NCBI GenBank assembly: GCA_017613855.1
Contig: JAGACY010000463.1
Span: 1-6,613, forward strand
DNA length: 6,613 bases
Source of the DNA: Pseudomonadota bacterium
Lineage (GTDB): Bacteria > Myxococcota > Bradymonadia > UBA4248
Reading direction: 5' to 3'
In this document: positions 5,264 through 6,613 of the stretch, in pieces
How the letters are laid out: each line of letters starts with the position of its first letter
Position numbering within the stretch: the first letter of the stretch is position 1
Program-made: the position numbers and the translations under genes
Notes under the pieces: model-generated
What the model was told of the DNA's origin: nothing
The model's database searches: none
The model's input: only the letters and a program-made list of their open reading frames with translations

Positions 5264-6593
5264 TACAATCCGAACCATCGGCATTCCTAAAAATAATTTC
5301 TTTCCAGGTCATGTCGCCCCATTGTACAATCTTTTCATAGACATTGGACTTGGCTTGGGGTGATCCTTTGCCGCCGGGGCGTTTGTTGCAGTTGAGTATC
5401 AGCGTCGTTTGAGCTGGATCGAATTTTTTATTGCATGCCCGAATATCACTGTAATTGGAGAATGCTTTTTTACTCAGAGTAATATCTGCTTCGGTGTTGA
5501 GTTCAATGCGATCTTTTGGACCGCAGGCAAAGGCATAATCCTCGATATTCTGCATTTGAGAGAGCGATAATTTCTTTGTCGAATGATTATATACAAATGC
5601 TTCTGTGTATATATTCCTGGCATTGGGAGCATTGACTTCACTGAGCTTCTGGCAATTGTAGAACATGCGATAGGCCACGTCTTCTGCCATGGGCATCGAA
5701 ACTTTGGTCAGGGATTCGCATCGTTCAAAGTCCCCCATTGCCCCGGATTTGAGCTTGGGCAGATTGATTTCTTTGAGCGATGTACATTCTGCAAAGACAC
5801 GTTCGTGCAGCTTTTCAACATTGGGAAGCTCGACATGCTCTAGTCTTGAACACATTTTAAAGGCTTCTGCCTTGATTTCTTTGACTTTGGGAAGCGAAAT
5901 CTTTTTTAATGAACCGTCCCTGAAAAACATATTAGGCCCAAGGTACTCGGCATTTGGGAGTTCGACATCAGTGAGATCATAATTGAAATAGAAGATGGCA
6001 TTGTCGAGGCGTTTCGCTTTGGGCATCGAAGCTTTTTTGAGGCTGTAGCAATGCGAGAATGCAGATTGGCCCAGGGTCTCGACTTCGGGAAGTACTATCT
6101 CTTTGAGTGCTTCATTTTTTTCGAATGCACGCTCGCCAATTTGCTTTACTTTGGGCAAAGAGATGGTTTTTATGGCCGCATCATGAATAAATGCCCCTTT
6201 GTCGATCTGGGTGACATGAGGCAAATCGACATTTTTAAGTTTTTTGCAACCTGCAAAAGCTCCCTCGCCGATTTTGTTCAGATTGGGGAGTTTAGCCAGA
6301 ATATCGATTGATTTCAGTTTTGAATTGCATTCACAATTGAAGAAAACATCGCACTGACTGAAGGCATATTTTTCAATTTCTGTGATTTGAGTGAGTTCTT
6401 TGTCACAGATTTTGCCGTCGCCATCGGCATCCCATTGATGTTGTTTGGCATAATTGAGAATGGCCGTATCTTTGATATCCTTTATTTTTATGCATTCACC
6501 GGGTTTTTCCTGGGCATTTGCCGTGGCCCATGGGAGTGCAAAGCAGGCAAAGAGAATGGTAATCAAAGTGCATAAACGGATGGATTTGTGCAT
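5259..6593 (-). CDS. secreted BspA-type leucine-rich repeat protein with an EF-hand-like loop
   Basis: 444 residues from ATG 6593. A Sec signal peptide spans 1-27 (H2-K3-S4-I5-R6, hydrophobic 7-22, A25-N-A27 cleavage site). A canonical 12-residue EF-hand-type loop, DADGDGKICDKE, is at 55-66, after W54. Leucine-rich repeats of the BspA/TpLRR kind (LRR_5) follow, consensus x-x-C-x-x-L-x-x-V-x-L-P-x-V-x-x-I-x-x-x-A-F. The conserved Phe recurs exactly every 22 residues from 113 to 355 (11 periods), then once more after 23. Several repeats keep the Cys. The C-terminal tail (about 380-444) has three cysteines, a Gly/Lys-rich linker and a W-containing strand end. Such proteins are usually extracellular or surface proteins that bind other proteins or cells. 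The start is set by GGAG at 6601-6604: 7 bases from ATG 6593 but only 1 from ATG 6599. Convergent with the kinase operon, so a separate unit. Confidence 0.9.
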   Translation of the reverse strand: MHKSIRLCTLITILFACFALPWATANAQEKPGECIKIKDIKDTAILNYAKQHQWDADGDGKICDKELTQITEIEKYAFSQCDVFFNCECNSKLKSIDILAKLPNLNKIGEGAFAGCKKLKNVDLPHVTQIDKGAFIHDAAIKTISLPKVKQIGERAFEKNEALKEIVLPEVETLGQSAFSHCYSLKKASMPKAKRLDNAIFYFNYDLTDVELPNAEYLGPNMFFRDGSLKKISLPKVKEIKAEAFKMCSRLEHVELPNVEKLHERVFAECTSLKEINLPKLKSGAMGDFERCESLTKVSMPMAEDVAYRMFYNCQKLSEVNAPNARNIYTEAFVYNHSTKKLSLSQMQNIEDYAFACGPKDRIELNTEADITLSKKAFSNYSDIRACNKKFDPAQTTLILNCNKRPGGKGSPQAKSNVYEKIVQWGDMTWKEIIFRNADGSDCK

Positions 6594-6600
6594 GGTCATT

Positions 6601-6604
6601 CTCC
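6601..6604 (-). promoter_or_regulatory. GGAG ribosome binding site deciding the LRR gene start
   Basis: Read leftward, GGAG is followed by AATGACC and then ATG at 6593, a 7-base gap. The other ATG (6599) is one base away, too close to be used. The shorter N-terminus (MHKSIRLC) is therefore preferred. Confidence 0.6.
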
Positions 6605-6613
6605 AATTGTTAA

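Noticed and set aside
5175..5363. 62-codon plus-strand frame over the intergenic repeats
   Set aside because: Most of it is translated CATTATC repeat and antisense LRR sequence; no ribosome binding site or domain.
5583..5982. Plus-strand frames opposite the LRR gene
   Set aside because: Shadows of the 22-residue repeats; the minus frame has a signal peptide and regular repeats.

Overview
The window looks like an accessory stretch of a moderate-GC, Gram-negative-type genome. Two genes begin with lipoprotein signal peptides, a third encodes a secreted protein with an AxA signal-peptidase site, and several starts have GGAG-like ribosome binding sites. The organism cannot be named from this window. 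The radical SAM/lipoprotein pair is best known from Bacteroidota, but the Shine-Dalgarno sites and the long Hanks-type kinase would also suit a Myxococcota-, Fibrobacterota- or similar gut-type lineage.

Layout. 1-66 (-) is the first 22 codons of a lipoprotein gene that leaves the window. 91-655 (+) holds only short reading frames, separated by strong tandem hairpins at 325-399. Two of these frames resemble pieces of the operon downstream. 656-896 is a non-coding leader with a hairpin and operator-like palindromes. 897-5103 (+) reads as one operon: a low-complexity lipoprotein, a radical SAM/SPASM enzyme that matches my memory of the 'rSAM/lipoprotein system' family (TIGR04133), an unannotated 50-residue ORF that overlaps both neighbours, and a 790-residue membrane-anchored Ser/Thr protein kinase. 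5104-5258 is a convergent intergenic region made of ATTCATT-like short repeats around a hairpin pair. 5259-6593 (-) encodes a secreted BspA-type leucine-rich repeat protein with an EF-hand-like loop near its N-terminus.

How the parts may work together. The radical SAM enzyme is the only clear modifying enzyme. Its likely partners are the upstream lipoprotein and, less certainly, the small peptide encoded between it and the kinase. The kinase is joined to that peptide by a GTGA stop/start overlap, so its synthesis is probably coupled to it. The 91-655 region has a small ORF resembling the bridging peptide (shared IWA-ITD and G-x-x-W spacing), then a small ORF resembling the kinase segment just after the catalytic domain. 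It may be a decayed or rearranged second copy of the peptide-kinase part of the operon. That relation, and any role for the small peptides, is inference from visual comparison only.
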